A stretch of DNA of 64,000 nt, taken from Humulus lupulus. Lineage: Eukaryota; Streptophyta; Magnoliopsida; Rosales; Cannabaceae. The stretch spans positions 200,937,481-201,001,480 of the forward strand of contig NC_084798.1 of assembly GCF_963169125.1 (NCBI RefSeq), read 5' to 3'. Of this stretch, positions 21,084 through 31,459 are shown in pieces. A program made the translations under genes and the position numbers. The notes beneath the pieces are model-generated. The model saw nothing but the letters and a program-made list of their open reading frames with translations. It searched no databases and was not told where the DNA came from. Position 1 is the stretch's first letter; each line of letters begins with the position of its first letter.

Positions 21084-21837
21084 AGATTTCCTTAGTAGTT
21101 TACGGTTCTTATTTTTTGTTTTCATTTCTTATGATGGCTATGAATTTGTGGGGCATTTTATATAGTTTTAATCCGTGTTTAGGGACTATAAACTTTCATT
21201 AAGGGGTTGTGAATGGTTTAATATGATAAGGCTTTAATTTTGGGCTTGAATCTGTCTTTGTCTTTCATTAGCCTTTTTATCTCCACTTTCTTATTGTATC
21301 TTTTGTCCTCTGTTCTCTGTGTAGCTAGTTGCATATATAACTGTTTGCCCCAATTATATAATATTATATTGTCAATATATTGTTCAAATTTAATAACCCA
21401 AGCATTAATCTGAACATATAATTATATATATTTTTTCTTTGTTAGAATATATATATGTCTGTGTGCCAATATAGAGATGATTTATAATAATGTGAGACTA
21501 AATTATAATGACAATTAACTAAGAATTGAAGGATTAATCAATGAGTTATATATATATATATTAATTTAACCTGTAGATTTCCAATGAGGTATAGAAATAG
21601 AAGTAATCCAAGCATAGACAGTAGTGCCGCAAAGCAGGTTTCCCAAGGATTGGGACTTGTTTGGAGGTTTCAACCAAAGGAACTGCACAAATATGGATAG
21701 GATCAAAAGTTTGTTTGTTTCTGTTTGTAAAAGTTATCCTAACTCTACTGGAAATTATTGCCTGGATCTGCCTAGATTGATTGGTTTCTTGGAACCACAA
21801 AATGAGTGATTATTGTTTTGGTTGTTTTATTAATTTT
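21084..21837. other. Captured or intronic sequence without a recognisable gene
   Basis: AT-rich with microsatellite-like TA runs (for example 21,547-21,562). A 61-codon frame at 21,624-21,809 has no family resemblance that I know and is probably chance. It ends at the gypsy-2 insertion, preceded by ATTTT (21,833-21,837). Confidence 0.35.
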
Positions 21838-23047
21838 TGTTGACGGTGAGAACTCATCAACTAAGTTAAGTTGGAAAGAATTACAAGATCAAGATTATCA
21901 ATAGAAAATGCCTTAGAAATTTAAGTATCAACTCTAAGAACAATTGCAGAAGAACAAGAATAATGGTGAAATCAGTTTGTATTCAATAGGGTGCTCTTGC
22001 TTCAGTAAATTTTCCAACCCCCTTCCATGTGGAATTGGGGTGTATTTTATAGCAGGCTCTAATGGCCCCTGATACAAGGTGGTCCAGAGGACCAGGCAGT
22101 ACATAGGTACACTGTCTGGTGAGTGGTTTCAGAGGTTGTGGTCTTACAACCAGTACAGGGACAGGTACCAGGAGGATGTCTCCACCACTTGTACGTACCA
22201 ATGTCAGAGGAGTGGTGCATGTGGTAATGGTATCGACTCTGACATATGATTGGGAGTATACAGGCCATGTCCTTTCTTTTGGTGCTCCCACTACCTGATT
22301 AGCATGAGTGTCATGATCAGACGTACGAGACCTTACAACCCGTTCCCCGTACGAGATTGTACCATCATGACCCATTAGAATCATACTTGGACCTTCCCTT
22401 CTAGACGGTGGGGTTTCCATAGGTCTCCATGGGAGAAGTCGTCTCAGGATGAAGGGTGCGGGATGCTCTCTCGCGAGGCCCCCATGGCACGGCCGTGGCG
22501 AGGCGAGACATGGCCATGTCTCGTGAGGCCCTTGGAGGCGTAGCTCCGGAGGCGCTTAGGTCCATGAGACGCGAGGCGAATGCTTGACGCGCGAGGCGGA
22601 AGTGGCCTCGCAAGACGCGGGGCCTTGCTTGATGCTGGCATGCGCGAGGCGGAGGCGGCCTTGACTGATGCTGGGCGCGTGCGAGATGCTGGGCCTCGCC
22701 TGATGCTAGCATGCGCGAGGCGGAGGTGGCCTCGCTTGATGCTGGGCACGCGCGAGACGTTGGGCCTCGCCTGATGCTAGCATGCGCGAGGCGGAGGTGG
22801 CCTCGCCTGATGCTGGGCGCGCACGAGGCGGAGGTGGCCTTGCGAGATGCTAGGCAGCCTCGCCTGATGCTGACACGCGAAGGGGAAGGGCCTCGCGAGG
22901 CGCTTAGGGGCACGAGGCCATTTGGGCTGACGCATGAGAGGCAACGGTGGCTCGGGGTCACCCCAACTCAGCCATATTTTTGGATGTTTATGGGACCTGA
23001 GCATACACTTTGAGCCTTTTAAGGGCGTGAAATATTGAGCATCCACA
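21838..23047 (-). repeat. 3' LTR of gypsy-2
   Basis: 1,210 bp. On the minus strand it begins TGTGGATGCTCAATATTTC and ends with the complement of TGTTGACGGTGAG. A TATA-like CTATAAAATAC is on the minus strand (about 22,032-22,042). A GC-rich minisatellite occupies about 22,560-22,920. Confidence 0.85.
22560..22920. repeat. GC-rich minisatellite in the gypsy-2 LTR (35/36-bp alternating units)
   Basis: Units start GATGCTGGCATGCGCGAGGC (36 bp) or GATGCTGGGCGCGTGCGAGA (35 bp) and alternate, giving a 71-bp higher-order period from about 22,631 to 22,840. More degenerate GCGAGGC words lie on both sides. The right LTR has the same array at about 30,740-31,080 with one extra unit, which accounts for its 35-bp greater length. 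The array is CpG-rich, unlike the AT-rich surroundings. Confidence 0.8.
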
Positions 23048-23064
23048 CTTGCCCCCCAGTCTAG
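23048..23064 (-). other. Polypurine tract of gypsy-2
   Basis: Next to the left LTR the minus strand reads GACTGGGGGGCAAG and then the LTR start TGTGGATG. A G-run directly before the 3' LTR is the usual plus-strand primer site of LTR elements and fixes the orientation. Confidence 0.7.
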
Positions 23065-23108
23065 GAGAGGACCTTTAGGTGCTCTTGTAGACTATTCTCC
23101 TTGATTCT

Positions 23109-23116
23109 TATAAATA
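23109..23116 (+). promoter_or_regulatory. Candidate TATA box of the gypsy-2 antisense gene
   Basis: TATAAATA lies on the plus strand about 540 bp before the antisense ATG at 23,655 and just inside the element. It would drive transcription opposite to gag. A match to the TATA consensus is seen; promoter function is inferred. Confidence 0.4.
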
Positions 23117-23654
23117 AGCCTTCAAGCATGGCTCATTATTTTCACCTCACTTCTTTGGCTTAGTGCTTTTAAGAATCCTCCCCCTTCCAAGAGGTAAGGG
23201 GTTCAATCCCCCACTCCCACACTTGTGCCATAGTTTCCCTCATTTTATTTTTTCATCCCATTTTTTTTTTATTTATATGAGCCAATTTCTTGGTATGTCT
23301 ATTTGGAGGCTAACACATCATTTTTGTCTATTTTTGCAGACGTGTATTTTCGACCATTTGGTGCTTTTGGCCCTCGACCTCCTTTTTTGGCCTCGACAGC
23401 CTCTAATTTCTACATCTTGAGGTATATTCTCTTTTTCCTTGGTTTTCATTGGATCCAAATTAGCGTTACTCGGGATGGGGTACCAAGGCCTGAGCTCGCA
23501 GTGAGTTTTCCCAGTTGCATGCCCCTCTTTTTTATACTCTGTAGTGGGTCATTTAGGGTGTTTGCATCTAGAGGTATTAAGCCTATTCCTTTATCTTTTG
23601 TAGCCATCCCCTCGTTTATACGTGAACCCCTTTTTGCTTTTGGGACGAGGTCTC

Positions 23655-26101
23655 ATGGCCAGTGACGACCCGTCCGACATACCTCCAGGGGTTGAATTTA
23701 TTGACCTGTCCTCAGATTTAGAGTCCCTTGAGGAAAACCCCTACCAGGACTATGACTCCTTAAGGCAGGCCCGTATCCACCATCTTGAGTACATGGCTGA
23801 ACTTAGGCGTAAAATTTGGGTGGTGGAGAGCGAAATTGACTCGGTGCTGAGAGGAGATGGAGCACCTTTCCCCCCAGACCTTAGTGACCATGTAGCGAGC
23901 CTTAGGGTGACCCTCTTAGAGTTGCAGAGGGAGTCGGAGTTCATGGAGGGACACCTTCTGCCTGAGCCCTCCAGCCCATCCTCACCCGATGACTGTCATG
24001 GGGCTGCCTCCGCTTCTCCTCAGCCCCTAGTCTCGGTTTTTCCTAGCTCAGCACTTCCGCAGTCGCTCCCTCGATGGAAGACTCTTGCTAGGAAGAAAAA
24101 ATGGAGGGTCAAGTGTTCTGTCTCTTCCTCACATTTTTCTTTTGATTTTGCAGATATGCCGAGGGCACGACAACAGGTGGCTTCCAATGAACCGGATGAT
24201 GCTCCTTTACTGGCAACCGAACTAGTGTCGCGTGTGTCCAAAAACAAATTGAGGGACATCGTGGATAACTACCGCGTCCCTCTGGAGTACGCATTATATG
24301 CTCCTCTGGAGACATGCCGGGCTGACAGTCCTAGGCCCGGCTTCGTGGCCCTCAGCGATCACATCCTGAAGGCGGGTGGTACCATCCCGCTACACCCGTT
24401 CTTTGTTGCGGTCCTCAACTACTTCGACCTTGCCCCGCTTCAACTGGCTGACTTTAAGTTGCCTTTTCGTTGCATTTACGAAGCTGTTTAAGCGCGCTCC
24501 TACGGCGACAAAGGTGCATTTCCTCTACAACCTCATGCCCCTTCCCAAGTCCAAGGGCTTTTATTATTTACAAAAACCCAACAACGAGGCCTCTTTGATA
24601 GAGGGCTCGGTGTCCAACCCGGGGTCCTGGAAGCAGGACTTTTTCTTCGTGGAAGGCCCCCTCTCGGTCCGCGAGGACTTCCGGGCCACTCTCAGTAAGT
24701 ACCCTGAGCATCACTTTCTCTCTTTTACTTTCTTACAACTTATTGTTTCATGACTTACGTTCATATCGACCATGGCGTGTATTATGCAGAGCAATTTGCC
24801 GTACCCTCACATGAGAACGTTCCTCAGCGCTGACCCCGCTATGAAAAAGGCAGTGTGCCTATTCACCGTGAAGAATCTAAACCGCTATAAATTGTCCCCT
24901 GTCTCGGACCCCAAGTTGTTGTGGACCATCTCTGGGTCCTCGAAGACGAAGGGGACCTTGGCCGAGCCTTGCCCAGATGACGATGAGGATGAGGAGGAGC
25001 CGGAGGAAGCCCCCTTTGACCGCGGGGGATCTCACCAGCTACCTCCATCTCCTGGGGGATGCCCTCCATGTGCCTCCTATGATCCGGACATAGCCCCTCA
25101 TTCTCAAGACCAGCAGGCCGTTCCGGGGTGTTATGTTTGCCCTGACCCCAAGGGCTACGACGCCTTCACTCAGGCTCCTCTCGACCCTGGACCATCGGGG
25201 ACTTATTACGCCGACCTTCCGGAGCCTCCCTCTGATCTACTAGAGCCTCAGTTTTCCACTTTCACCGCGCCCCCTCCCGTTTCGACTAGCGGGTCGTCTA
25301 TCCTCATCCAGCCAGGTGTCCCTGGTGTGGATGGGGAGCCCTGGGTGACGCGGATGGCGACGTCTTACAGGCAGCGATACATCCAACTTGCCTCGAGCCA
25401 CCCCGTATCTGATTGGAATGACCTTGGGAATGTGACTCAGTAGGACCTTGGGGAAAACCTAAGGCACACCATGACTTGGGTGAGCTCCAGCACCTCGCGT
25501 CAGCCCTATTATGTATAGGTGTTTATGCATATATTTTTTGTTTTTGTCACTTATTGTTGTTGTTGTTAACTTTCTTGTGCAGGCCTATACTGTGGCTCTG
25601 CAGTTTGCCGACTCGGCTGGCAATCTTTCTGCATCATGCACCGAGAGGGACAGTCGTGTAGCACGGGCTCAAGAGCTTGAGAGAGAGCTTAATGAAACCA
25701 AGGCTAAGTTGTCAAGGGCTCGGACCAAACTTGCCAACTCGTTACTAAAGAGGAAGAAAGTGGTTGCCAAGGCCAAGGAGCTACAGGGCCAAGTTACCAG
25801 CTTGGAGAGCGAACTTCAGGGGGCCAAGGCCATCGCGGCCGCGTCGCAGCAGAGAGTTACTCAGTTGGAGGCCGAAGTCGAGGCTATCGGGGCCGAACTC
25901 CAGACTGCTAGGGCCAATGTTGCCACGTTGCAGGAGAGAAATGCTTCCTTGGAGGCGGAAAAGACTGCCATTGAACACAGGTCCATAGACCGTGCCCTTT
26001 ACAGCATGTGGAGGCAGGATCCCCATTTCGATTTCTCTTCTTTTGGTGAGCACGTCGTCGCTCGAGCGGCCATGTGGAGCGCCCGCGGTAGGAGGCCCTG
26101 A
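23655..26101 (+). CDS. Antisense gene of gypsy-2: putative gypsy-type transposon protein with coiled coil (probably broken)
   Basis: The first open part begins at ATG 23,655 (MASDDPSDIPPGVEFIDLSSD). It contains an acidic start, a short coiled region, and from about 24,215 the block LRDIVDNYRVPLEYALYAP, then PRPGFVALSDHILKAGG and IPLHPFF, resembling the putative gypsy-type transposon domain (PF04195). Near 24,450 the frame shifts and KLFKRAPTATKVHFLYNL follows. Likely introns are 24,695-24,789 (GTAAGT...TTATGCAG) and about 25,513-25,582 (GTATAG...TTGTGCAG). After the second, a long coiled coil (about 25,640-25,970, repeated ELE/LEAE heptads) ends in FDFSSFGEHVVARAAMW and a stop at 26,101. Biochemical role unknown. 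The domain call is from memory. I treat it as a spliced antisense gene with at least one frameshift. Confidence 0.55.
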
Positions 26102-26640
26102 AATAGTTATTTCATAACTTTTGTCAGCCAGCCCACCATGGGTGTACGCTCTCTTTTCTTTTTGTATTTTGAGCCTTTGTAATATGATTGTCATTACTAC
26201 TTTTCTTTTGTAACTCTTGTACTGTCTTCAAAACTTTCTTTTTCAATGTATATATACATGCGTTGGTTGGTTCCCCTCTTTTATTTACCAGGCTGGAGGT
26301 CTTTGGGAGCCCATGTGAAAGGGTTCACTGGGACCTCTTTTGGTGACTCTTGATTACTCTTATAAGGATATTTTGACCCCTTGGGTCCTAGCTATCCTTT
26401 TATATATTCTTGCGCGCGCTTATTATTTTTTGCGAGAAGTGTCCCTCTCGTCGTTATTCATAGTACTATTTTTGCAAGGGTCTCTTTTAGGACCCTTTTT
26501 GGCTAGACGGCTTGGTGGCCGCTCTAGACTTATTAGTGTTGTCACTATATACTTTTATTTCGTAAGACCTTTTGGCCTCCTTGATGTTCACAAGGGTAGC
26601 TAATCCTTGTGAACCCAAGGGATGCCTTGTAAGGTCCTCT
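26102..26640. other. Spacer downstream of the gypsy-2 antisense gene
   Basis: No gene seen. T-rich sequence with AATATG and TTTGTAAC-like words (26,176-26,215) could include the antisense gene's 3' end and poly(A) signal. A frame of 87 codons at 26,340-26,603 is hydrophobic and without family resemblance. Confidence 0.35.
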
Positions 26641-27060
26641 CCCTGTTTTCTGTATTAAAGGACTTCGCCTAAGGCCCCGATATAAGGGGTCCTTCTAGGA
26701 CCTCCCATTAAAGGGTCCTTTTTAGGGTCATGGTCCCTTTTGGGTCCTCCTGATGGAGGGCCCTTTTTAGGATCCTCCTGGTGCATAGGATCCTTTTTAG
26801 GATCCTGGTGCAAGGGGTCCTTCTTTGGATTCTCCTGCTTGTTGCTTGCTTTATCTTCACGGGCCACTTACTCCTGATGGAGGGCCCTTTTTAGGATCCT
26901 CCTGATAGGGGGTTGTTTTTAGGGTCTTCCTAATTGAGGGCTCTTTTTATGACCCCCTGTTAAAGGGTCCTTTTTAGGAGCCTCCTTTTTAGGAGGGCAA
27001 GGGGTCCTCTCTAGGATCCTCCGTTAGAGGGTCCTTTTTAGGTTCCCCTTGCTAGTTGCA
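26640..27060. repeat. Degenerate tandem repeat built on GGGTCCTTTTTAGGATCCTCC
   Basis: About 15 imperfect repeats of a 20-35-bp word, GGGTCCTTTTTAGG(A/G)TCCTCC(T/C), fill the segment, with spacers such as TGATGGAGGGCC. The minus-strand reading gives a low-complexity D-P-K-K-D-P pattern, which I do not regard as coding. It occupies the place where pol should lie, between protease and the antisense gene. Confidence 0.7.
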
Positions 27061-27385
27061 TGTTTTTGCCTCCTGTCCTGCCCCCCAAGTGTTTGGTGAA
27101 ATTTATTTCGGCAGGCACTTTGGCTGATGCCCGCGTAGCGAAGAAATGTAACACATGAAGTTGCAAACAATTTCATCCATAGCATGCGGTTTACAACCAA
27201 TCTTGTAAATAAAAGGGTTACATCTAACTAGGAGGTTACCTAGGCAGCCTCTTTGATTCTTACTTAATTAAGCTAAAACAACAAGGAACAGACTAAACAC
27301 AGGTTCTTTCTGCACTGAGTGTCGAAGCCTCGCTGGTAGCACTTCTCGAGATGATTCGTAACTCGTGGGTCCAACTTGTGTGGGT
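27061..27385. other. Spacer before the end of protease in gypsy-2
   Basis: No gene seen. On the minus strand this follows the protease stop directly. In an autonomous element reverse transcriptase would start here. None of its motifs (a conserved IDYR/IDFS block or Y/F-x-DD) is found in any frame between 27,385 and 26,102. Confidence 0.55.
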
Positions 27386-28294
27386 TTAATTTGTATGGGT
27401 CGCACCTTCATACACAACCATTGCCATCGGTACAGATGGTTTGGTGGCTGTGCGGAGGGACATGTTATAGCATTCCCTTGCTTCCTTCTGCTCCCCTTTC
27501 ACGCATGCTACTCCCCAGGGGGTTGGGAATTTCATAGCCAGGTGATACACAAAAGTTATCGCCTTCAATTCTCTCAGAGAGGGTCTCCCTAATATCGCAT
27601 TGAAGGCTGAGGCGCAATCCACCACGACAAAGTTAGCCATTACGGTGGTTTGCCTGGGTCGCTCCCCCATGGTGAGGGGTAACTCGATTGGCCCCAGGGG
27701 CTGCATCGAATCTCCCGTAAACCCATACAAAGACGTAGTGCAAGGCTTTATGTGACGGAGGCTCAATCCTATCTTTTCCAGTGCTGGTCGATACAAGATG
27801 TCCACAGAGCTCCCGTTATCCACCAAGACCCGATGTACCCTCATGTTAGCAAGCTGGGCAGTTAGCACCAGGGGGTCATTATGAGGGAAATGCACCCCCT
27901 GCGCATCTTCTTCAGTGAAAGTTATCGAGTCATTCTCGCCCTTGAAACTCTTCGGGGGGCGTTGCTCCAGACTCAAAATGCAAGGTGGTGGACTTCGTCT
28001 GGCCTCCTTGGCGTACTTGTCTCGCCCCTTCCTTGAATTGCCTCCGAATCCTGGTCCTCCAAATACGGTCCTGACCTCTCCCTGTATTTCTGGGGCCACC
28101 TCCCGCGCCCGCAGCGGGGACGCTCCTTCTTCTGGCTTCAGGCTCTCCTTGCGCACGTACCTGCCCAAATGTCCCCTGAGAATGAGCTCCTCGATTTCCA
28201 CCTTCAAATGGTTGCATTCCGCGGTGGTGTGGCTGACATCCTTGTGATACTGGCAATACCTGCTGGGGTCTCTTTTGGACCGGTCTTTTTTCAT
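27386..28294 (-). CDS. Gag C-terminus, zinc knuckle and aspartic protease of gypsy-2
   Basis: An uninterrupted frame of 302 codons. Residues 14-27 form a zinc-knuckle-like C-x2-H-x5-H-x4-C (SRYCQYHKDVSHTTAEC), common to plant gypsy gag of this group. Residues 124-141 read ITFTEEDAQGVHFPHNDP. The protease active-site block VLVDNGSSVDILYRPALEKIGL (Asp159) follows, then FVVVDCASAFNAILGRPSL around 215-235. The same motifs occur in gypsy-1 at 4,050-4,500. The frame ends shortly after, in A-M-VVYEGATHTN, where pol would normally continue. The start codon is only the first methionine of the frame; the region is probably the C-terminal part of Gag-Pro reached by continuation from the frame at 28,291-28,656. 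Confidence 0.75.
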   Translation of the reverse strand: MKKDRSKRDPSRYCQYHKDVSHTTAECNHLKVEIEELILRGHLGRYVRKESLKPEEGASPLRAREVAPEIQGEVRTVFGGPGFGGNSRKGRDKYAKEARRSPPPCILSLEQRPPKSFKGENDSITFTEEDAQGVHFPHNDPLVLTAQLANMRVHRVLVDNGSSVDILYRPALEKIGLSLRHIKPCTTSLYGFTGDSMQPLGPIELPLTMGERPRQTTVMANFVVVDCASAFNAILGRPSLRELKAITFVYHLAMKFPTPWGVACVKGEQKEARECYNMSLRTATKPSVPMAMVVYEGATHTN

Positions 28295-28656
28295 TGGCGG
28301 GGGCCTTTTGAAAGGGACCTGGTTTTCGTTCGCAACGAAAATATGCTCCCTCCCATGTGTGAGGTTAGTGTAAAAGGTGTAGGGGCCCTGTAGGCGCTCC
28401 TCAGAGCGTTGATGCTTCCGGGGGCGATCGTTCCTTGTTCCTTCATAAACCCCCTTTTTCTTTGCACCGCTCGGGTCTTCTCAGGATGAAGGTTTCGGGG
28501 GCGATGGGCCTTCTCCGGCTTTGAGGTTCTCGTGACCATCCTCCACGCGAATGTATTTTTGTGCCCGCTCGTAGAAATCATCCAAGTCTGTGACCTCCCT
28601 CTTGAGCATGTTATCCCATAACCTGCTTCCTGGGCGTACTCCTGCTGTGATGCCAT
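28291..28656 (-). pseudogene. Gag middle segment of gypsy-2 in a shifted frame
   Basis: A 121-codon frame joins gag (28,801-29,940) to the knuckle/protease frame. Its residues are low-complexity and basic. Coding-like sequence (for example VANENQVPFKRPPP, just before 28,294) is found in the other frame, so at least one frameshift lies here. This is the weakest part of the Gag-Pro reading. Confidence 0.5.
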
Positions 28657-29940
28657 TTACAGCTCTCGGCGAGTCAGGCTCCCTACTTTGGCTGCCTCCA
28701 TATTGAACCTATGAATATAGCTCTTCAGGCTCTCGTTTTCTCCCTGCTTCACATTTGCGAGGCTGGTGCCTGGCATCGTGTAGTCGTGCACAGCGTGGTG
28801 CTACTGGAGGAACTCATTAGAAAGCTGCTGCCAGGACCTGATGGACCCTGGTCTAAGTCTTTTGAACCACTTATACGTGGGGCCTTTTAAGGTGACAGCG
28901 AAGCAATGACATCTCGCCCTGCTGCCAATTCCCCTCAGCTTCATTAAGTCGTTAAATGTATCTAGATGGTACTTTGGATCCGTGCTTCCTTCGTAGGGGG
29001 TCATGTGGGGCTCTTTAAAGTTGGCAGGGAGCCTGATGGCCTGGATCTCCCTAACGAAGGGTGACTCATGGTCGAACTCCTCCTCAAAAACTTGACCGCC
29101 AGAGGCGGTGACGATCTTGCTTCGCAGGCTCCTCATTTCTGTGTCCAGGTCCTGCCTCCTTTTGCTTAGAGAGTCCCTCAAAGCGGACGAGTTAAGATCC
29201 ACCTTTCCTTTGCCCTCTCGAGGGGCCATAGGGGGCATGGTCCCTTTACCCGCCCTCTTTTTATTGAGATCCTCCCGTAAATTCGAGGGTGCTCTTTTAG
29301 AGGTAACTTCATCCTCGTTGCGAGGGGCAGCGTTGGTCCTTGGCTCTGGTTTCTGGGCCTGCTTCGGTGGTTCAGGATGTTCATGTAGCTTCGCTCGGGG
29401 GGTGTTGCTGGTGGAGTGTCGGGTCCTCCCATCATCAAGTGGGACAGTGGTCTCCACCCCCTCCTGACCTTTCTCTTTTCTCTTGGGCAAAGTCACGCTT
29501 GACTTACCCTGCAATAGGCCATTCAGCACCTCTTGCATGTTCTCCAGGGTGGTCTCCAACCGTTGGTTCTTACGGTGGAGCTCACATATCTCTTCTTCAT
29601 AGAATCGAGATTTCGAACTCGAGCTCACGGAATGGACCCGGGGATGCTTATCATGTCTACGTGTCGAGGGGCCCGGGTCTTGCCGGCTGGAGTTCGGTAC
29701 TTGTGGCGGTTTAGGGAGAGGGAACTCATTAGCATTTTCCGGTGGTGCTATTGGAGGACTCTCTCCAGGTGGAGCGGTCGGTGACGAGGCCTCTCTATCA
29801 CCTTCATGAACCCCAGGGTCCCTTTGGGGCTCCACGCCTCTGGGTGGAGGAGGGTCCTTCATGGAGGCCTTCAGCTGGACTCCGGTAAGGCAGACCTCCA
29901 CCTCCCGTGGCTCCCTGAGTCGCTTTGAACGCCTTGGCAT
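28657..29940 (-). CDS. gag of gypsy-2
   Basis: The frame runs from the plausible start MPRRSKRLREPREVEV (ATG at 29,938-29,940) to 28,801. The longer open frame upstream starts in the LTR/primer region and is not needed. The N-terminal half is proline-rich and charged with a short helical segment (RKNQRLETTLENMQEVLNGL). The C-terminal part has the gag core FEEEFDHESPFVREIQAIRL, then FKEPHMTPYEGSTDPKYHLD and FNDLMKL, ending AVTLKGPTYKWFKRLRPGSI and WQQLSNEFL. This is the plant retrotransposon gag signature. After the stop at 28,801 the next stretch (28,800-28,657) continues the gag helices in broken form (NESLKSYIHRF-like). Confidence 0.8.
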
Positions 29941-29986
29941 TTCTTCTTGCCGAAAGTAATGGTAGAACAGTAGCTCGGAACTTACG

Positions 29987-30007
29987 TTCCCACAGACGGC
30001 GCCAAAC
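29987..30007 (-). other. Primer-binding site of gypsy-2
   Basis: On the minus strand the 5' LTR ends ...CCGTCAACA and is followed by GTTTGGCGCCGTCTGTGGG. TGGCGCC is the conserved start of the tRNA-paired site in many plant Ty3/gypsy elements. The exact tRNA is not determined. Confidence 0.7.
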
Positions 30008-31252
30008 TGTTGACGGTGAGAACTCGTCAACTAAGTTAAGTTGGAAAGAATTACAAGATCAAGATTATCAATAGAAAATACCTTAGAAATTTAAGTATCA
30101 ACTCTAAGAACAATTGCAGACGAACAAGAACAATGGTGAAATCAGTTTGTATTCAATAGGGTGCTCTTGCTACAATAAATTTTCTAACCCCCTTCCATGT
30201 GGAATTGGGGTGTATTTTATAGCAGGCTCTAATGGCCCCTGATACAAGGTGGTCCAGAGGACCAAGCAGTACATAAGTACACTGTCTGGTGAGTGGTTTC
30301 AAAGGTTGTGGTCTTACAACCAGTACAGGGACAGGTACCAGGAGGATGTCTCCACCACTTGTCCGTACCAATGTCAGAGGAGTGGTGCAGGTGGTAGTGG
30401 TGTCGACTCTGACACCTGATTGGGAGTATGCAGGCCATGTCCTTTCTTCTGGTGCTCCCTCTACCTGATTAGCATGAGTGTCATGGTCAGACGTACGAGA
30501 CCTTACAACCCGTACCTTGTACGAGATTGTACCATCATGACCCTTTAGAATCATACTTGGACCTTCCCTTCTAGACGGTGGGGTTTCCATAGGTCTCCAT
30601 GAGAGAAGCCGTCTCGGGATGAAGGGTGCGGGATGCTCTCTCGCGAGGCCCCCATGGCACGGCCGTGGTGAGGCGAGACATGGCCATGTCTCGTGAGGCC
30701 CTTGGAGGCATAGCTCCGGAGGTGCTTAGGTGCATGAGACGCGAGGCGAGTGCTTGACGCGCAAGGCGGAAGTGGCCTCGCGAGAGGCAGGGCCTTGCCT
30801 GATGCTGGCATGCGCGAGTTGGAGGCAGCCTTGCCTGATGCTGGGCGCGCGCGAGACGCTGGGCCTCGCCTGATGCTGGCATGCGCGAGGCAGAGGTGGC
30901 CTTGCCTGATGCTGGGCGCGCGTGAGATGCTGGGCCTCGCCTGATGCTGGCATGCGTGAGGCGGAGGTGGCCTCGCCTGATGCTGGGCACGCGCGAGGCG
31001 GAGGTGGCCTCGCCTGATGATGGGCGCACGAGGTAGAGGTGGCCTCGCGAGACGCTGGGCAGCCTCGCCTGATGCTGACACGCAAAGGGGAAGGGCCTCG
31101 CGAGGCGCTTAGGGGCGTGAGGCCATCTGGGCTGCCGCATGAGAGGCAACGGTGGCTCGGGGTCACCCCAACTCAGCCATATTTTTGGATGTTTATGGGA
31201 CCTGAGCATACACTTTGAGCCTTTTAAGGGCATGGACTATTGAGCATCCACA
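30008..31252 (-). repeat. 5' LTR of gypsy-2
   Basis: 1,245 bp, near-identical to 21,838-23,047 apart from scattered substitutions and one additional minisatellite unit. The minus-strand TATA (CTATAAAATAC, about 30,212-30,222) gives the promoter orientation. ATTTT (31,253-31,257) follows as the right target duplication. Confidence 0.85.
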
Positions 31253-31459
31253 ATTTTCTTAGGAAACAAACAGTGGTATTGTTTGTGGTTTAAGGCCTTG
31301 TTTGTTTGTTGAGAAACTGGGGGAGAATTCTTCACTTGTTCAAAGATTCTGCAACCAAAGAAATCCAACGATGCATGATTTGATTCTTTTGCTATTCTTA
31401 TGTTGTTATATATACATGTTCTTACAAATAATTTTTTTGTTTCTTCTTTAAATTATAGG

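Larger units (their letters stand above)
21838..31252 (-). mobile_element. Gypsy-2: pol-less gypsy element with an antisense gene
   Basis: LTRs at 21,838-23,047 and 30,008-31,252 start TGTTGACGG and end GCATCCACA on the plus strand. ATTTT flanks both ends (21,833-21,837 and 31,253-31,257). Orientation is minus: the primer-binding site is next to the right LTR and the polypurine tract next to the left LTR. The interior (about 7 kb) holds gag and protease but no reverse transcriptase, RNase H or integrase, so the element needs enzymes from a relative. Between protease and the 3' LTR lies an antisense gene. By eye the LTRs differ at about 4% over the first 190 bases plus one extra minisatellite unit, so this is younger than gypsy-1. 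Confidence 0.85.

Noticed and set aside
22401..23013. Long frames on both strands with repeated arginine/alanine words
   Set aside because: They are products of the CpG-rich minisatellite in the gypsy-2 LTR, and the same happens in the right LTR (30,551-31,233).
27365..29784. Several plus-strand frames over the gypsy-2 gag-protease
   Set aside because: They are antisense shadows of the long minus-strand coding frames.
22560..31080. CRISPR-like spaced repeats
   Set aside because: The GC-rich units are directly adjacent and imperfect, with no unique spacers, inside LTRs of a plant element.
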